DNA from: an uncultured Flavobacteriaceae bacterium
GTDB taxonomy: Bacteria > Bacteroidota > Bacteroidia > Flavobacteriales > Flavobacteriaceae
Assembly (NCBI GenBank): GCA_913065125.1
Contig: CAJYAG010000002.1
Location: 1-64,000 of the forward strand
Direction of reading: 5' to 3'
DNA length: 64,000 nucleotides
Below are positions 18,628-27,706 of this stretch, piece by piece. Made by a program: the position numbers and the translations under genes. Positions within the stretch are counted from its first letter, which is position 1; each line of letters begins with the position of its first letter. Under the pieces are notes generated by a model. It saw nothing but the letters and a program-made list of their open reading frames with translations, searched no databases and was not told the DNA's origin.

Positions 18628-19314
18628 ATGTTATCTACCAAAGAAAATTTGCAAGTTTTATATGAAGACAATCACATTGTTATTGTAAACAAACGTGCTG
18701 GAGATATTTCTCAAGGTGATAAAACAGGTGACAAACCCTTAAGTGATGTTGTCAAAGCATACATCAAAAAGAAATACAACAAACCTGGCGATGTTTTTTT
18801 AGGAGTTGTCCACAGATTAGACAGACCAACAAGTGGAATTATTATTTTTGCAAGAACTTCAAAAGCTTTGGAACGTTTAAATAAAATGTTGCGTGATAAA
18901 ACCATTAAAAAGACCTATTGGGCAGTTGTAAAAAATCAACCAACAAAAGAACAAGACACCTTAATTAATTTCTTAAAAAAAAATCCGAAGAATAATAAAT
19001 CCACAGCCTATTCTAAAGAAATTGGTGGAAGTAAAAAAGCCATTTTACATTATAAAACCATCAAAAAACTCGATAATTATTCGCTGTTAGAAATCGATTT
19101 AGAAACCGGTCGTCATCATCAAATTAGGTGTCAATTAGCTACAATTGGATCACCAATAAAAGGCGACTTAAAATATGGTTTTAACAGAAGTAATAAAGAT
19201 GGGAGTATTCATTTACATGCACGAAAAATAAATTTTATTCATCCTGTAAGCAAAGAAGAAATTTCTGTAATTGCTCCTTTACCAAAAGATCCTATTTGGG
19301 ATTCGTGTACTTAA
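18628..19314 (+). CDS. RluA-family RNA pseudouridine synthase
   Basis: A 228-residue pseudouridine synthase. The catalytic motif HRLDRPTSG (62-70) puts the active Asp at 65. Other family signatures are YEDNHIVIVNKRAGD near the start and LETGRHHQIRCQLA. It lacks an N-terminal S4 domain, like the shorter RluC/TruC-type members. Its target uridine (rRNA or tRNA) cannot be assigned. It ends the hydrolase-engB run. Confidence 0.92.
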   Translation: MLSTKENLQVLYEDNHIVIVNKRAGDISQGDKTGDKPLSDVVKAYIKKKYNKPGDVFLGVVHRLDRPTSGIIIFARTSKALERLNKMLRDKTIKKTYWAVVKNQPTKEQDTLINFLKKNPKNNKSTAYSKEIGGSKKAILHYKTIKKLDNYSLLEIDLETGRHHQIRCQLATIGSPIKGDLKYGFNRSNKDGSIHLHARKINFIHPVSKEEISVIAPLPKDPIWDSCT

Positions 19315-19346
19315 TTTTGTATCTTTAGGCTGAAATCAATTTTTAA

Positions 19347-20378
19347 ATGAAAAGCCTAAAATTTCTTACCGTTTTTACATTGCCAATTAGCGTATATTCT
19401 TCATTCACCTTGAATGGTTGGTATACTTTTTTACCTTTATTTTTATTCTTCGGAATTGTTCCTGTTTTAGAGTTTTTATTTAAACCAACACCAGAAAATT
19501 TTAACAAAGAACAAGAGCAAATTGAAAAAGAAAATAAAATGTACACCTATATTTTATATTTAACTGTTCCTGTGCAATTGTACTTTTTGTATTTGTTTTT
19601 TTACGCAATCCAAGAACCTCATTTAACCACTTTTGAATTGATCGGAAGACTCTTCGGAATGGGATTAATGTCTGGAACACTTGGCATAAATGTGGGACAT
19701 GAATTAGGTCACAGAAACAACAGATTTGACCAGTTTTTAGGAGAAATTTTATTATTAAGTTCTATAAACACTCATTTTTTACCGTATCATAATGCGGGCC
19801 ATCATTTTAACGTTGCCACTCCAAAAGATGCGGCTACTGCTAGAAAAAGCGAAATTATTTATAGCTTTTGGATTCGCTCTCATTTTACAAGCTACAAACA
19901 AGCTTGGCAATTAGAAAACAAGCGCTTAAAACTTTCTGGCAGAAGTTGGTTTCATTATCAGAACAGAATGGTTATCTATACTTTATTAAACCTCATTTTA
20001 CTTTCATCCATCTTTTATTTCTTCGGAACATTTGTGCTGATTTGCTTTGTAATTGCATCAGTAATTGGAATTTTATTATTAGAAAGTGTAAACTACATCG
20101 AACATTACGGACTCTTGCGAAAACAATCTGAAAGTGGCAGGTACGAAAAAGTAAAAAGAACACATTCTTGGAACTCAGATCATGTCATTGGTAAATTAAT
20201 GTTGTTTAATTTATCACGTCATTCAGATCATCATTACAACGGAAGCAAACACTATCAAATTTTAAAATCGTTGCCAGAAAGTCCACAAATGCCAACAGGT
20301 TATCCAGGAATGGTCATCTTAGCATTAGTGCCTCCATTATGGTTTTCGGTAATGCATACAAAACTAAAAGAACAATAG
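19347..20378 (+). CDS. alkB: AlkB-type alkane 1-monooxygenase (membrane di-iron hydroxylase)
   Basis: An integral membrane fatty acid desaturase-like protein of 343 residues. The histidine boxes that hold the di-iron site are visible: HELGH (118-122), HNAGHH (148-153) and the third box RHSDHH (291-296). NYIEHYGL (249-256) is the fourth conserved segment. These boxes separate AlkB from ordinary desaturases. It would hydroxylate terminal methyl groups of alkanes or related lipids using a rubredoxin; none is seen in the window. An aldehyde dehydrogenase follows directly, which supports an alkane-oxidation role. Confidence 0.88.
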   Translation: MKSLKFLTVFTLPISVYSSFTLNGWYTFLPLFLFFGIVPVLEFLFKPTPENFNKEQEQIEKENKMYTYILYLTVPVQLYFLYLFFYAIQEPHLTTFELIGRLFGMGLMSGTLGINVGHELGHRNNRFDQFLGEILLLSSINTHFLPYHNAGHHFNVATPKDAATARKSEIIYSFWIRSHFTSYKQAWQLENKRLKLSGRSWFHYQNRMVIYTLLNLILLSSIFYFFGTFVLICFVIASVIGILLLESVNYIEHYGLLRKQSESGRYEKVKRTHSWNSDHVIGKLMLFNLSRHSDHHYNGSKHYQILKSLPESPQMPTGYPGMVILALVPPLWFSVMHTKLKEQ

Positions 20379-20383
20379 GATTT

Positions 20384-21760
20384 ATGAATATTCCGCAAAT
20401 AGTACAAGAGCAAAAAACATATTTTGCTTCGCAACAAACCAAAGACATTTCCAACAGAAAAAAACTTTTAAAAAGGTTACTTTCAGAAGTTACTAAAAGA
20501 GAAAAAGACATTGTAAATGCGCTGTATGTAGATTTTAAAAAATCGGAATACGAAAGTGTAATGACAGAAACTTCCATTGTAATTTCTGAACTCAAAAGAA
20601 CCATTAAAAACATCAATGCTTGGGCAAAACCACAAAGCGTGATGCCTGCATTTTTAAACTTTCCGTCTTCTAGTAGAATCTACAAAGAACCTTACGGAAC
20701 TATTTTAATAATTGCTCCTTGGAATTATCCATATCAACTCGCATTAGTTCCGCTTATTGGTGCAATTGCAGCAGGAAATACTGCTGTTGTAAAACCATCA
20801 GAATTAACACCAAACACCAGTAAAATAACCAAAGAAATTATCGAGTCAGTTTTCAATAAGAAATTAGTAAGCGTTGTTGAAGGTGGCATAGATGTTTCTA
20901 CAGAATTACTTAATCAACGTTGGGATTATATTTTCTTTACAGGAAGTGTTCAAGTTGGTAAAATTGTGGCAAAAGCTGCTGCACAATTTTTAACTCCAGT
21001 TACCTTAGAATTGGGTGGAAAAAATCCATGTATTATTGATGAAACTGCCAATATTAAATTAGCAGCAAAAAGAATTGTTTGGGGGAAATTCATCAATGGC
21101 GGACAAACCTGTATTGCACCAGATTATTTATTGATTCACGCTTCTGTAAAAGAAAAATTTGTGACTTATTTTAAAGCTGAAATTGAAAATGCTTACGGAG
21201 AAAATCCTGAGAACTCTAACGATTATCCGCGAATTGTAAATCAACGTAATTTTGACAGATTAGCAGCAATGTTAGAAAATGAAACCTTTTTAGTTGGCGG
21301 AAAAACAAACCGAGAAGACAATTATATTGCTCCGACTTTAATTGATGAACCCAATTTGGATAGCGAAGTAATGAAAGGTGAAATTTTTGGACCAATTTCT
21401 CCTGTGATTTCTTATCAAACTGAAGGAGATTTAGAAAAAATAATCGGCAACTACGAAAAACCTTTAGCGCTTTACGTATTTTCTGGAAATAAAAAATTTG
21501 CAAATAAAATGATTGCCAAGTATTCTTTTGGCGGTGGAACCATTAACGATACAACCGTACATTTTGCAAATCACAATTTACCTTTTGGTGGCGTTGGAGA
21601 AAGCGGAATTGGAAGTTATCACGGCAAGCAAACATTTGAGTTGTTTTCACACAAAAAAGGAGTAACAAAACGCTACAATTGGCTCGATCTACCAATGAGG
21701 TATGCGCCGTATAAAGGAAAATTAAAGACATTAAAAACCTTCATGAAATTATTTTCATAA
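20384..21760 (+). CDS. Aldehyde dehydrogenase (fatty-aldehyde type)
   Basis: An NAD(P)-dependent aldehyde dehydrogenase of 458 residues. The catalytic Cys is C243 in GGQTCIAPD and the general base is E209 in LELGGKNP. Lack of a transit or long N-terminal extension and the C-terminal basic segment fit the group that includes fatty aldehyde dehydrogenases. I place the start at the ATG at 20384, 5 bp after the alkB stop; a start 45 bp upstream would overlap alkB by 40 bp. It probably oxidises the aldehydes made downstream of AlkB. Confidence 0.92.
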   Translation: MNIPQIVQEQKTYFASQQTKDISNRKKLLKRLLSEVTKREKDIVNALYVDFKKSEYESVMTETSIVISELKRTIKNINAWAKPQSVMPAFLNFPSSSRIYKEPYGTILIIAPWNYPYQLALVPLIGAIAAGNTAVVKPSELTPNTSKITKEIIESVFNKKLVSVVEGGIDVSTELLNQRWDYIFFTGSVQVGKIVAKAAAQFLTPVTLELGGKNPCIIDETANIKLAAKRIVWGKFINGGQTCIAPDYLLIHASVKEKFVTYFKAEIENAYGENPENSNDYPRIVNQRNFDRLAAMLENETFLVGGKTNREDNYIAPTLIDEPNLDSEVMKGEIFGPISPVISYQTEGDLEKIIGNYEKPLALYVFSGNKKFANKMIAKYSFGGGTINDTTVHFANHNLPFGGVGESGIGSYHGKQTFELFSHKKGVTKRYNWLDLPMRYAPYKGKLKTLKTFMKLFS

Positions 21761-21764
21761 AAAT

Positions 21765-22502
21765 ATGACCAACGAAAAAACAGTTTCAGAAGCGATACAA
21801 TACAGACGTTCTGTAAGAATATTTGACGCAGAAAAACCATTAGACACTTCTCTCGTAAAAAAATGTATTGAGCAAGCAAGTCTTGCTCCAAATAGCAGCA
21901 ATATGCAATTGTGGGAGTTTTATCACATTACATCAAAAAACATGATTGCCAAAATTGCGCCTTTTTGTTTCAATCAAAATGCAGCAAGAACCGCACAACA
22001 ATTAGTTGTTTTTGTAGTCAGAAAAGATTTATGGAAACAACGCGCAAAAGCAAATTTAAAATATATGGATGCTGTTTTTGGTGAAAACAATCCGAAGTCT
22101 GAACAACGTAGTAGAGAAAAAGTAGCTCGAAATTATTACGGAAAAATCATTCCGTTTGCATACGTAGATTTTTTCGGAATTTTAGGTTGGATCAAATATT
22201 TAATCATTTTAATAACAGGACTTTTTAGACCCATTTATAGAGAAGTTCGTCAAAAAGACATGCGTGTTGTAGCACACAAATCTGCTGGTTTGGCTGCGCA
22301 AAATTTTATGACAAGTATGGCGGCAATTAATTATGATACGTGCCCAATGGAAGGTTCTGATACGTGGCGTGTAAAACGTGCTTTGGGTTTGCCTTTTGGC
22401 GCAGAAATAAACATGATTGTTTCTTGCGGAATTAGAACCGAAAAAGGTGTGTACGGAGAACGTTTTAGAATTCCGTTTGAAGAAGTTTATAAGGAGGTTT
22501 AA
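21765..22502 (+). CDS. Nitroreductase-family flavoprotein
   Basis: A 245-residue FMN-dependent nitroreductase-like oxidoreductase. Family signatures include the N-terminal EAIQYRRSVRIFD and APNSSNMQLWEFY. A CGIRTEKGVYGERFR segment lies near the end. A hydrophobic stretch (YLIILITGLFRPIY, about 145-160) interrupts the centre and may contact the membrane. It follows the aldehyde dehydrogenase by 4 bp, so it may be part of the same transcript, but substrate and role are unknown. Confidence 0.87.
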   Translation: MTNEKTVSEAIQYRRSVRIFDAEKPLDTSLVKKCIEQASLAPNSSNMQLWEFYHITSKNMIAKIAPFCFNQNAARTAQQLVVFVVRKDLWKQRAKANLKYMDAVFGENNPKSEQRSREKVARNYYGKIIPFAYVDFFGILGWIKYLIILITGLFRPIYREVRQKDMRVVAHKSAGLAAQNFMTSMAAINYDTCPMEGSDTWRVKRALGLPFGAEINMIVSCGIRTEKGVYGERFRIPFEEVYKEV

Positions 22503-22503
22503 A

Positions 22504-22911
22504 ATGAAAATATTCAACATTTTTTTTAGCGTGAATTTTTGGTTGGTAACCAAACTATACAAAAACAAAGATTATCCTATTTTCTCAACTATTATAGGTG
22601 TTTCTACATATCAATTTTTCACACTTTTATTTATTTTTGATTTTTATCGGTTTCAAATTTTAGACAACAAAAACTTAATCATTGGAGAAAGTAAAACTCC
22701 TGGATTTATAGTTATGACAATAATATTATTTTTAAACCAGTACTTTTACTCAAGAAAAAAGCAATATATAGATGTGTTGAAAAAATTCAACAAACTTAGT
22801 CAGACTAATAAAAAGCTTTCTTTTGTAGTCTCGATATTATATATGATAATGATAATTGCTCTTACCGTTTATTCTGTCTATTCTATTAGAAATAACATTA
22901 AATGGTTTTAA
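22504..22911 (+). CDS. Small membrane protein of unknown function
   Basis: A 135-residue protein with three or four hydrophobic segments separated by basic loops. I do not recognise a family. The ATG at 22504 follows the nitroreductase stop by one base and is preceded by AAGGAGG, an unusually good Shine-Dalgarno sequence for this genome; that decides the start over an upstream in-frame ATG inside the nitroreductase. Probably translated with the nitroreductase from one message. Confidence 0.75.
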   Translation: MKIFNIFFSVNFWLVTKLYKNKDYPIFSTIIGVSTYQFFTLLFIFDFYRFQILDNKNLIIGESKTPGFIVMTIILFLNQYFYSRKKQYIDVLKKFNKLSQTNKKLSFVVSILYMIMIIALTVYSVYSIRNNIKWF

Positions 22912-22919
22912 AATGACTT

Positions 22920-25301
22920 CTATTTTTTAGGCTTAAAAATCAACACATTTTCAGAAGCTTCAATTTCTTTTTGATTTAGTTTCATTTTTACAAATTCGCC
23001 ATCAATATATTTTTGCGCTTGATCATCGTAATGATCGCTAAAAACATTTCCAGATTGTCCGGTTGGTAAAATTCCCAAACTATTTTCAACATCAGAAAAA
23101 TCGACAATTCTACGTGTAGAAGGCCCAGCTTTAATTTTATAAACGCCTGTGCTATCTAAATTAAAAATTTGATTGTTTATCACTTCGTTTCCTCCACCAG
23201 TTTTAAAAGGTCCAACATTAAAATAGCTACGCAATGCAGCAACTTTACCTAAAGCGTGTTCATATTCTACAGAAATAACTCGATCCCAAGTCCAATCTTG
23301 TACGTTTTCTCCCAATTGATTTCCTAAAAACGCAATGGCTTTTTTATACGAACTGGTAATAATGTCTGTTCTCGTTTCCTTTTTATTTATAGTTTTAATA
23401 TTGTCCCACCAAACAGATTCTTCTCTCACAATTTGCTCTGCAAATGCTTTATCTTGAAACGGCGTATTTTTAAATTGATGGAAACTTTTACCCATTTCAT
23501 CTTGATATGTTGCAACCAAAACTTCATAAATAAATCGGTTGTAAATGGTTGGTGCAATTTCTTTTTTTCCGTAAAAACCATTCCATTTTTTTAAATAATC
23601 TAAACTTAATCTTTCGCTTGGCGATAAGTTCTTTTTATCGATTCCAGTTGCTAAAGTTGTAATATTGTCTGAAACACTTGCAGAAGTTACATCGTAGATC
23701 ATTTTAGCTACATCTTCTTTTGTAAAATCATTTTTAGCTTCTAATAAAGCAACAATTCTTTTGGCTCTATCTTCTGGCAAATAATATCCTGGATACAAAC
23801 CTCCTTTTATAGAATCTGGTTGATTGTTTGCAGAATACACATAATTTAAACTCGGATTTATAGACATTGGATTTTCCTCAAAATCAAAATATTCTAAGAT
23901 TTCATCTTTACCAGAAGCGCCATCTAAAATGGTTTTTGTATTGATGCCTTCTCTGTATTTATATAGTTTTCCAGCTGCAAACCAAGCGATGTTATTTTTA
24001 GCATCTCCATACATCATATTTAATCCTGGCGCATGTAATTTGGCCGCTGCGTTTTTAAATTCTGCTAACGAATTAGAATGCGATAAATCGTAACCAACTT
24101 CTAATAACTCATTGTTTAATTTGGTATAAATCCATTGCATTGCCATGGGTCTTTCTTCATCAATATGCTCAATTAAATCATTCATAATTGGTCCGTGTTG
24201 ACTCACTCTAATTTGATACACAGCATCTTCTTCGTCTTTTACTTTGATTCTTTTCTCTATAACATCATAGGTTTTATAACCGTTTTCTGTTATGTATTCA
24301 TTCGGATTATTTGGATTTTCTTTTTCGAAATAAAAATCGACATCATCATTCTCAAACATGGTCATTCCGTACGCATATTCTCTGTTATGTCCGATTAATG
24401 AAAACGGAGAAAGCGCTAAATTAAAACCATACATTTCGTAATCTGGAGTTTTAATATGAGATTGATACCAAACCGAAGGTTGCGCAAATCCAATATGAGG
24501 ATCGTTTGCAAAAATTACGCGTCCGTTTTTAGTTTTATCTGCTCCAATTACCCAAGAATTACTTCCAATAAATGGTGATAATGGTAAATTTTTATACAAA
24601 TCTTGCATTGCGGTAGCAACACTTGCCATTAAAATTGGTTTCTTTTCATTTTGAATGATCTCCGTATTTTTAATATTCGACAAACTAATTTCATTAAAAT
24701 AAGCTGCTCCTAATTTTTCTTTAACTTCGTTTAACATCGGATCTGTTTTATGAGCAGCAGCAAAGCTAAACGCCATATAACCAAACACATTATACACATC
24801 TTTTAGCGTATATTTTTCTTTATCAACGCCAACTAATAAAAACTCTATTGGCGTTGGCCCGTTTTCCATAAACTGATTAATTCCGTCTAAATACGCCATC
24901 GTTAATTTGTAGGCTTCAGAATTTGTGTCTAAGTTTTTTATCGTTTTTGCAGATGCTTCTTCAATTCCTAATCCAGAAAAAAACTTGTCTGTTTTTAGCA
25001 ATTCTTTTCCAAAAATTTCTGCCAATCTTCCTGCGGCAATTCTTCTAATTAATTCCATTTGCCACAATCTATCTTGCGCATGCACATAACCTAAAGCAGT
25101 AAAAGCATCTTTTTGATTTTGCGCATTGATATGCGGAACGCCAACTTCATCATAATACACAGTAACTTCATCAAAAATATTTGCCAACTCTAATTCTCCA
25201 TCATATGTTGGGTATAAAGTTCTTGTAAACAACCAAAGTCCAACAAAAAATAAAACAACTAATACGGCAAATACTTTTAGAATTTTTTTGAAAGTTTTCA
25301 T
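22920..25301 (-). CDS. Penicillin acylase family protein (Ntn hydrolase precursor)
   Basis: A 793-residue precursor with an N-terminal membrane/signal segment (about 10-27), so exported or membrane-anchored. Like other penicillin amidases it should be cut autocatalytically to expose an N-terminal Ser; the likely site is the Ser in GSNSWVIGADKT. The following GNEVIN and NQIFNLDS region and the VEYEHALGKV motif fit the beta chain. Real substrates are usually acyl-amides such as acyl-homoserine lactones or N-acyl amino acids; penicillin cleavage is not implied. It converges with the small membrane protein. Confidence 0.92.
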   Translation of the reverse strand: MKTFKKILKVFAVLVVLFFVGLWLFTRTLYPTYDGELELANIFDEVTVYYDEVGVPHINAQNQKDAFTALGYVHAQDRLWQMELIRRIAAGRLAEIFGKELLKTDKFFSGLGIEEASAKTIKNLDTNSEAYKLTMAYLDGINQFMENGPTPIEFLLVGVDKEKYTLKDVYNVFGYMAFSFAAAHKTDPMLNEVKEKLGAAYFNEISLSNIKNTEIIQNEKKPILMASVATAMQDLYKNLPLSPFIGSNSWVIGADKTKNGRVIFANDPHIGFAQPSVWYQSHIKTPDYEMYGFNLALSPFSLIGHNREYAYGMTMFENDDVDFYFEKENPNNPNEYITENGYKTYDVIEKRIKVKDEEDAVYQIRVSQHGPIMNDLIEHIDEERPMAMQWIYTKLNNELLEVGYDLSHSNSLAEFKNAAAKLHAPGLNMMYGDAKNNIAWFAAGKLYKYREGINTKTILDGASGKDEILEYFDFEENPMSINPSLNYVYSANNQPDSIKGGLYPGYYLPEDRAKRIVALLEAKNDFTKEDVAKMIYDVTSASVSDNITTLATGIDKKNLSPSERLSLDYLKKWNGFYGKKEIAPTIYNRFIYEVLVATYQDEMGKSFHQFKNTPFQDKAFAEQIVREESVWWDNIKTINKKETRTDIITSSYKKAIAFLGNQLGENVQDWTWDRVISVEYEHALGKVAALRSYFNVGPFKTGGGNEVINNQIFNLDSTGVYKIKAGPSTRRIVDFSDVENSLGILPTGQSGNVFSDHYDDQAQKYIDGEFVKMKLNQKEIEASENVLIFKPKK

Positions 25302-25322
25302 GAAATTAAATTAGAATTTCCT

Positions 25323-25330
25323 CAAAGATA
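25323..25330 (-). promoter_or_regulatory. -7 promoter element for the penicillin acylase gene
   Basis: The minus strand reads TATCTTTG, a perfect TAnnTTTG match, 22 bp upstream of the ATG at 25301. No correctly spaced TTG was found. Confidence 0.6.
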
Positions 25331-25379
25331 GTAGAAAAATCAATCAAAAAAGAAACTACTTTTAACAAGCAGAATTTTG

Positions 25380-25387
25380 TACTTTTG
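25380..25387 (+). promoter_or_regulatory. -7 promoter element for the aminotransferase gene
   Basis: TACTTTTG matches TAnnTTTG perfectly and ends 23 bp before the ATG at 25411. It diverges from the acylase promoter. Confidence 0.6.
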
Positions 25388-25410
25388 TTACTCGTTGTAA
25401 AACAAATTAG

Positions 25411-26538
25411 ATGAAAAAAATTCAAATGGTTGACTTACAAAGTCAATATGCTAAAATAAAAGATACAGTTGATGCTTCGATTCAAGAAGTATTAAATTCA
25501 TCATCCTATATCAATGGCCCTTTAGTCCATGATTTTCAGGCAGATTTAGAAAAATATTTAGGCGTAAAACATGTAATTCCGTGTGCAAACGGAACCGATG
25601 CATTGCAAATTGCAATGATGGGTTTAGGTTTAGAACAAGGCGATGAAGTGATTACTGCAGATTTTACATTTGCGGCAACCGTAGAAGTGATTGCATTGTT
25701 AAAATTAACGCCTGTTTTGGTGGATGTTGAAGCGGATACTTTTAATATGAATATTGATGCTTTGAAAAAAGCAATAACACCAAAAACAAAAGCCATTGTT
25801 CCTGTTCATTTATTTGGACAATGTGCAAATATGGAAGCTATACTAGAAGTTGCGAAAGAACATAATTTGTTTGTAATTGAAGATAATGCACAAGCAATTG
25901 GTGCAGATTACACCTTTGCAAACGGAACAAAAAAGAAAGCCGGAACAATTGGAAATGTTGGAACGACTTCATTTTTTCCTTCAAAAAACTTAGGTTGTTA
26001 CGGTGATGGTGGCGCAATTTTTACAAATGATGATGAATTAGCGCATACGTTACGTGGAATTGTAAATCACGGAATGTACACACGCTATTATCATGATGTT
26101 GTTGGCGTAAATTCTCGTTTAGATTCTATTCAAGCTGGCGTTTTAAAAGCAAAATTACCATTATTAGATAGTTATTGTGATGCGCGTAGAAAAGCTGCAA
26201 CTTTTTATTCGAATGCTTTTGCAAGTAATAAAAATATTATCACTCCAAAAATTAGTGATTTTACAACACATGTTTTTCATCAGTACACATTGCAAATCAC
26301 CAACGGAAAACGCAACGAATTACACAAGCATTTATTAAGTAAAAACATTCCAAATGCTATTTATTATCCTGTTCCGTTGCATTCACAAAAAGCATATGCA
26401 GACGAACGTTATAATGAAAGTGATTTTCCTGTTACAAATCAATTGATACAAACAGTCATTTCATTACCAATGCATACAGAATTAGAACAAGATCAATTAG
26501 AGTTTATAACACAAACTATTTTAGATTTTGTTGGATAA
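25411..26538 (+). CDS. DegT/DnrJ/EryC1 family sugar aminotransferase
   Basis: A PLP-dependent aminotransferase of 375 residues, the group that makes amino sugars for surface polysaccharides. The PLP lysine is K192 in FFPSKNLGCYGDGG, and the cofactor Asp lies in VIEDNAQAIGA (156-166). The C-terminal substrate loop is HQYTLQ. Its exact keto-sugar substrate cannot be read. It precedes galE, with a dispersed palindrome in the gap, so both may serve polysaccharide building. Confidence 0.92.
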   Translation: MKKIQMVDLQSQYAKIKDTVDASIQEVLNSSSYINGPLVHDFQADLEKYLGVKHVIPCANGTDALQIAMMGLGLEQGDEVITADFTFAATVEVIALLKLTPVLVDVEADTFNMNIDALKKAITPKTKAIVPVHLFGQCANMEAILEVAKEHNLFVIEDNAQAIGADYTFANGTKKKAGTIGNVGTTSFFPSKNLGCYGDGGAIFTNDDELAHTLRGIVNHGMYTRYYHDVVGVNSRLDSIQAGVLKAKLPLLDSYCDARRKAATFYSNAFASNKNIITPKISDFTTHVFHQYTLQITNGKRNELHKHLLSKNIPNAIYYPVPLHSQKAYADERYNESDFPVTNQLIQTVISLPMHTELEQDQLEFITQTILDFVG

Positions 26539-26546
26539 TATTTAGA

Positions 26547-26562
26547 TCTCGACTCCGCTCGA
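26547..26562. repeat. Dispersed palindrome, single arm, upstream of galE
   Basis: TCTCGACTCCGCTCGA, identical to the core of the copies at 6987-7002 and 43169-43184. It lies 8 bp after the aminotransferase stop. The following ~55 bp (to 26621) hold no other recognised signal. Confidence 0.8.
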
Positions 26563-26621
26563 CCTGACGTGCGTTATGTTTGTCTCCTCGTGTGGAATCC
26601 AGAGGTTAAAAGCACCTTTTT

Positions 26622-27635
26622 ATGAAAAAAATATTAGTAACTGGCGGTTTAGGTTTTATAGGTTCTCACACCGTTGTAGAATTACAAAACGCTGGATTTA
26701 ACGTTGTAATTATTGATGATTTATCAAATACATCTATAAATGTTTTACACAACATTACTGATATTACAGGAATAAAACCTGAATTTCATCAACTAGATTT
26801 ACGTATTAAAAATGATGTAACTTCTTTTTTTGAGAATAACATTATTGATGGAATTATCCATTTTGCAGCATTTAAAGCAGTTGGAGAAAGCGTACAAAAA
26901 CCCTTAGAGTATTACGAAAACAATATTGGTTCTTTGGTATATTTGCTACAAGAAATGAAAAATAGAAATCTAGATAATTTTATTTTTAGCTCTTCCTGTA
27001 CAGTTTACGGACAAGCCGATGAGTTGCCAATTACAGAAAACGCACCAACAAAACCAGCGGAATCTCCGTACGGAAATACCAAACAAATTGGAGAAGAAAT
27101 CATCAAAGAAAGCTGTAAATCATACAATTTAAACGCTATTGCTTTGCGATATTTTAATCCGATTGGCGGACACGAAAGCATAAAAATTGGTGAATTACCA
27201 CTTGGCGTTCCACAAAATTTAATTCCGTTTATTACACAAACAGCAGCTGGAATCAGAAAAGAATTGTCTGTTTTTGGTGATGATTATCCAACAATTGATG
27301 GAACAGCAGTTCGTGATTATATTCATGTGGTAGATTTAGCAAAAGCACATATTGCAGCTTTGCAACGACTAATCAACAAGAACAATAAAACCAATTTTGA
27401 GTTTTTTAATGTGGGAACAGGAAAAGGAAGTTCGGTGCTAGAAGTCATCAAATCTTTCGAGAAAGTTTCTGGAAAACCACTTAATTATAAAATTGTTGGA
27501 AGACGTGAAGGCGATATTACTGCTGCTTATGCAGACACCACAATTGCGAATAAGGAGTTGAATTGGAAAACAGAAAAAACTCTCGATGAAGCATTGGCTT
27601 CTGCTTGGAAATGGCAATTAAAACAACAATCATAA
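26622..27635 (+). CDS. galE: UDP-glucose 4-epimerase GalE
   Basis: An extended short-chain dehydrogenase of 337 residues that interconverts UDP-glucose and UDP-galactose. The NAD motif GGLGFIGSH is at 8-16. The active-site Ser lies in FSSSCTVYG (122-130), and the catalytic pair is Y150 and K154 in YGNTK. C-terminal sequences (GRREGDITAAYAD) are typical. UDP-GlcNAc epimerase activity remains possible. Confidence 0.95.
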   Translation: MKKILVTGGLGFIGSHTVVELQNAGFNVVIIDDLSNTSINVLHNITDITGIKPEFHQLDLRIKNDVTSFFENNIIDGIIHFAAFKAVGESVQKPLEYYENNIGSLVYLLQEMKNRNLDNFIFSSSCTVYGQADELPITENAPTKPAESPYGNTKQIGEEIIKESCKSYNLNAIALRYFNPIGGHESIKIGELPLGVPQNLIPFITQTAAGIRKELSVFGDDYPTIDGTAVRDYIHVVDLAKAHIAALQRLINKNNKTNFEFFNVGTGKGSSVLEVIKSFEKVSGKPLNYKIVGRREGDITAAYADTTIANKELNWKTEKTLDEALASAWKWQLKQQS

Positions 27636-27706
27636 TTGTTGTTTTAAATAAAAAAAATTACCTTTCACTTATCAAACCAAAGTTTGATGATTAAATTGAT
27701 TTTTCT

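Noticed and set aside
20339..20383. Longer aldehyde dehydrogenase start
   Set aside because: It would overlap alkB by 40 bp; the ATG at 20384 lies just after the alkB stop and gives the normal N-terminus.
22417..22503. Longer start for the small membrane protein
   Set aside because: It lies inside the nitroreductase gene; AAGGAGG before the ATG at 22504 marks the real start.
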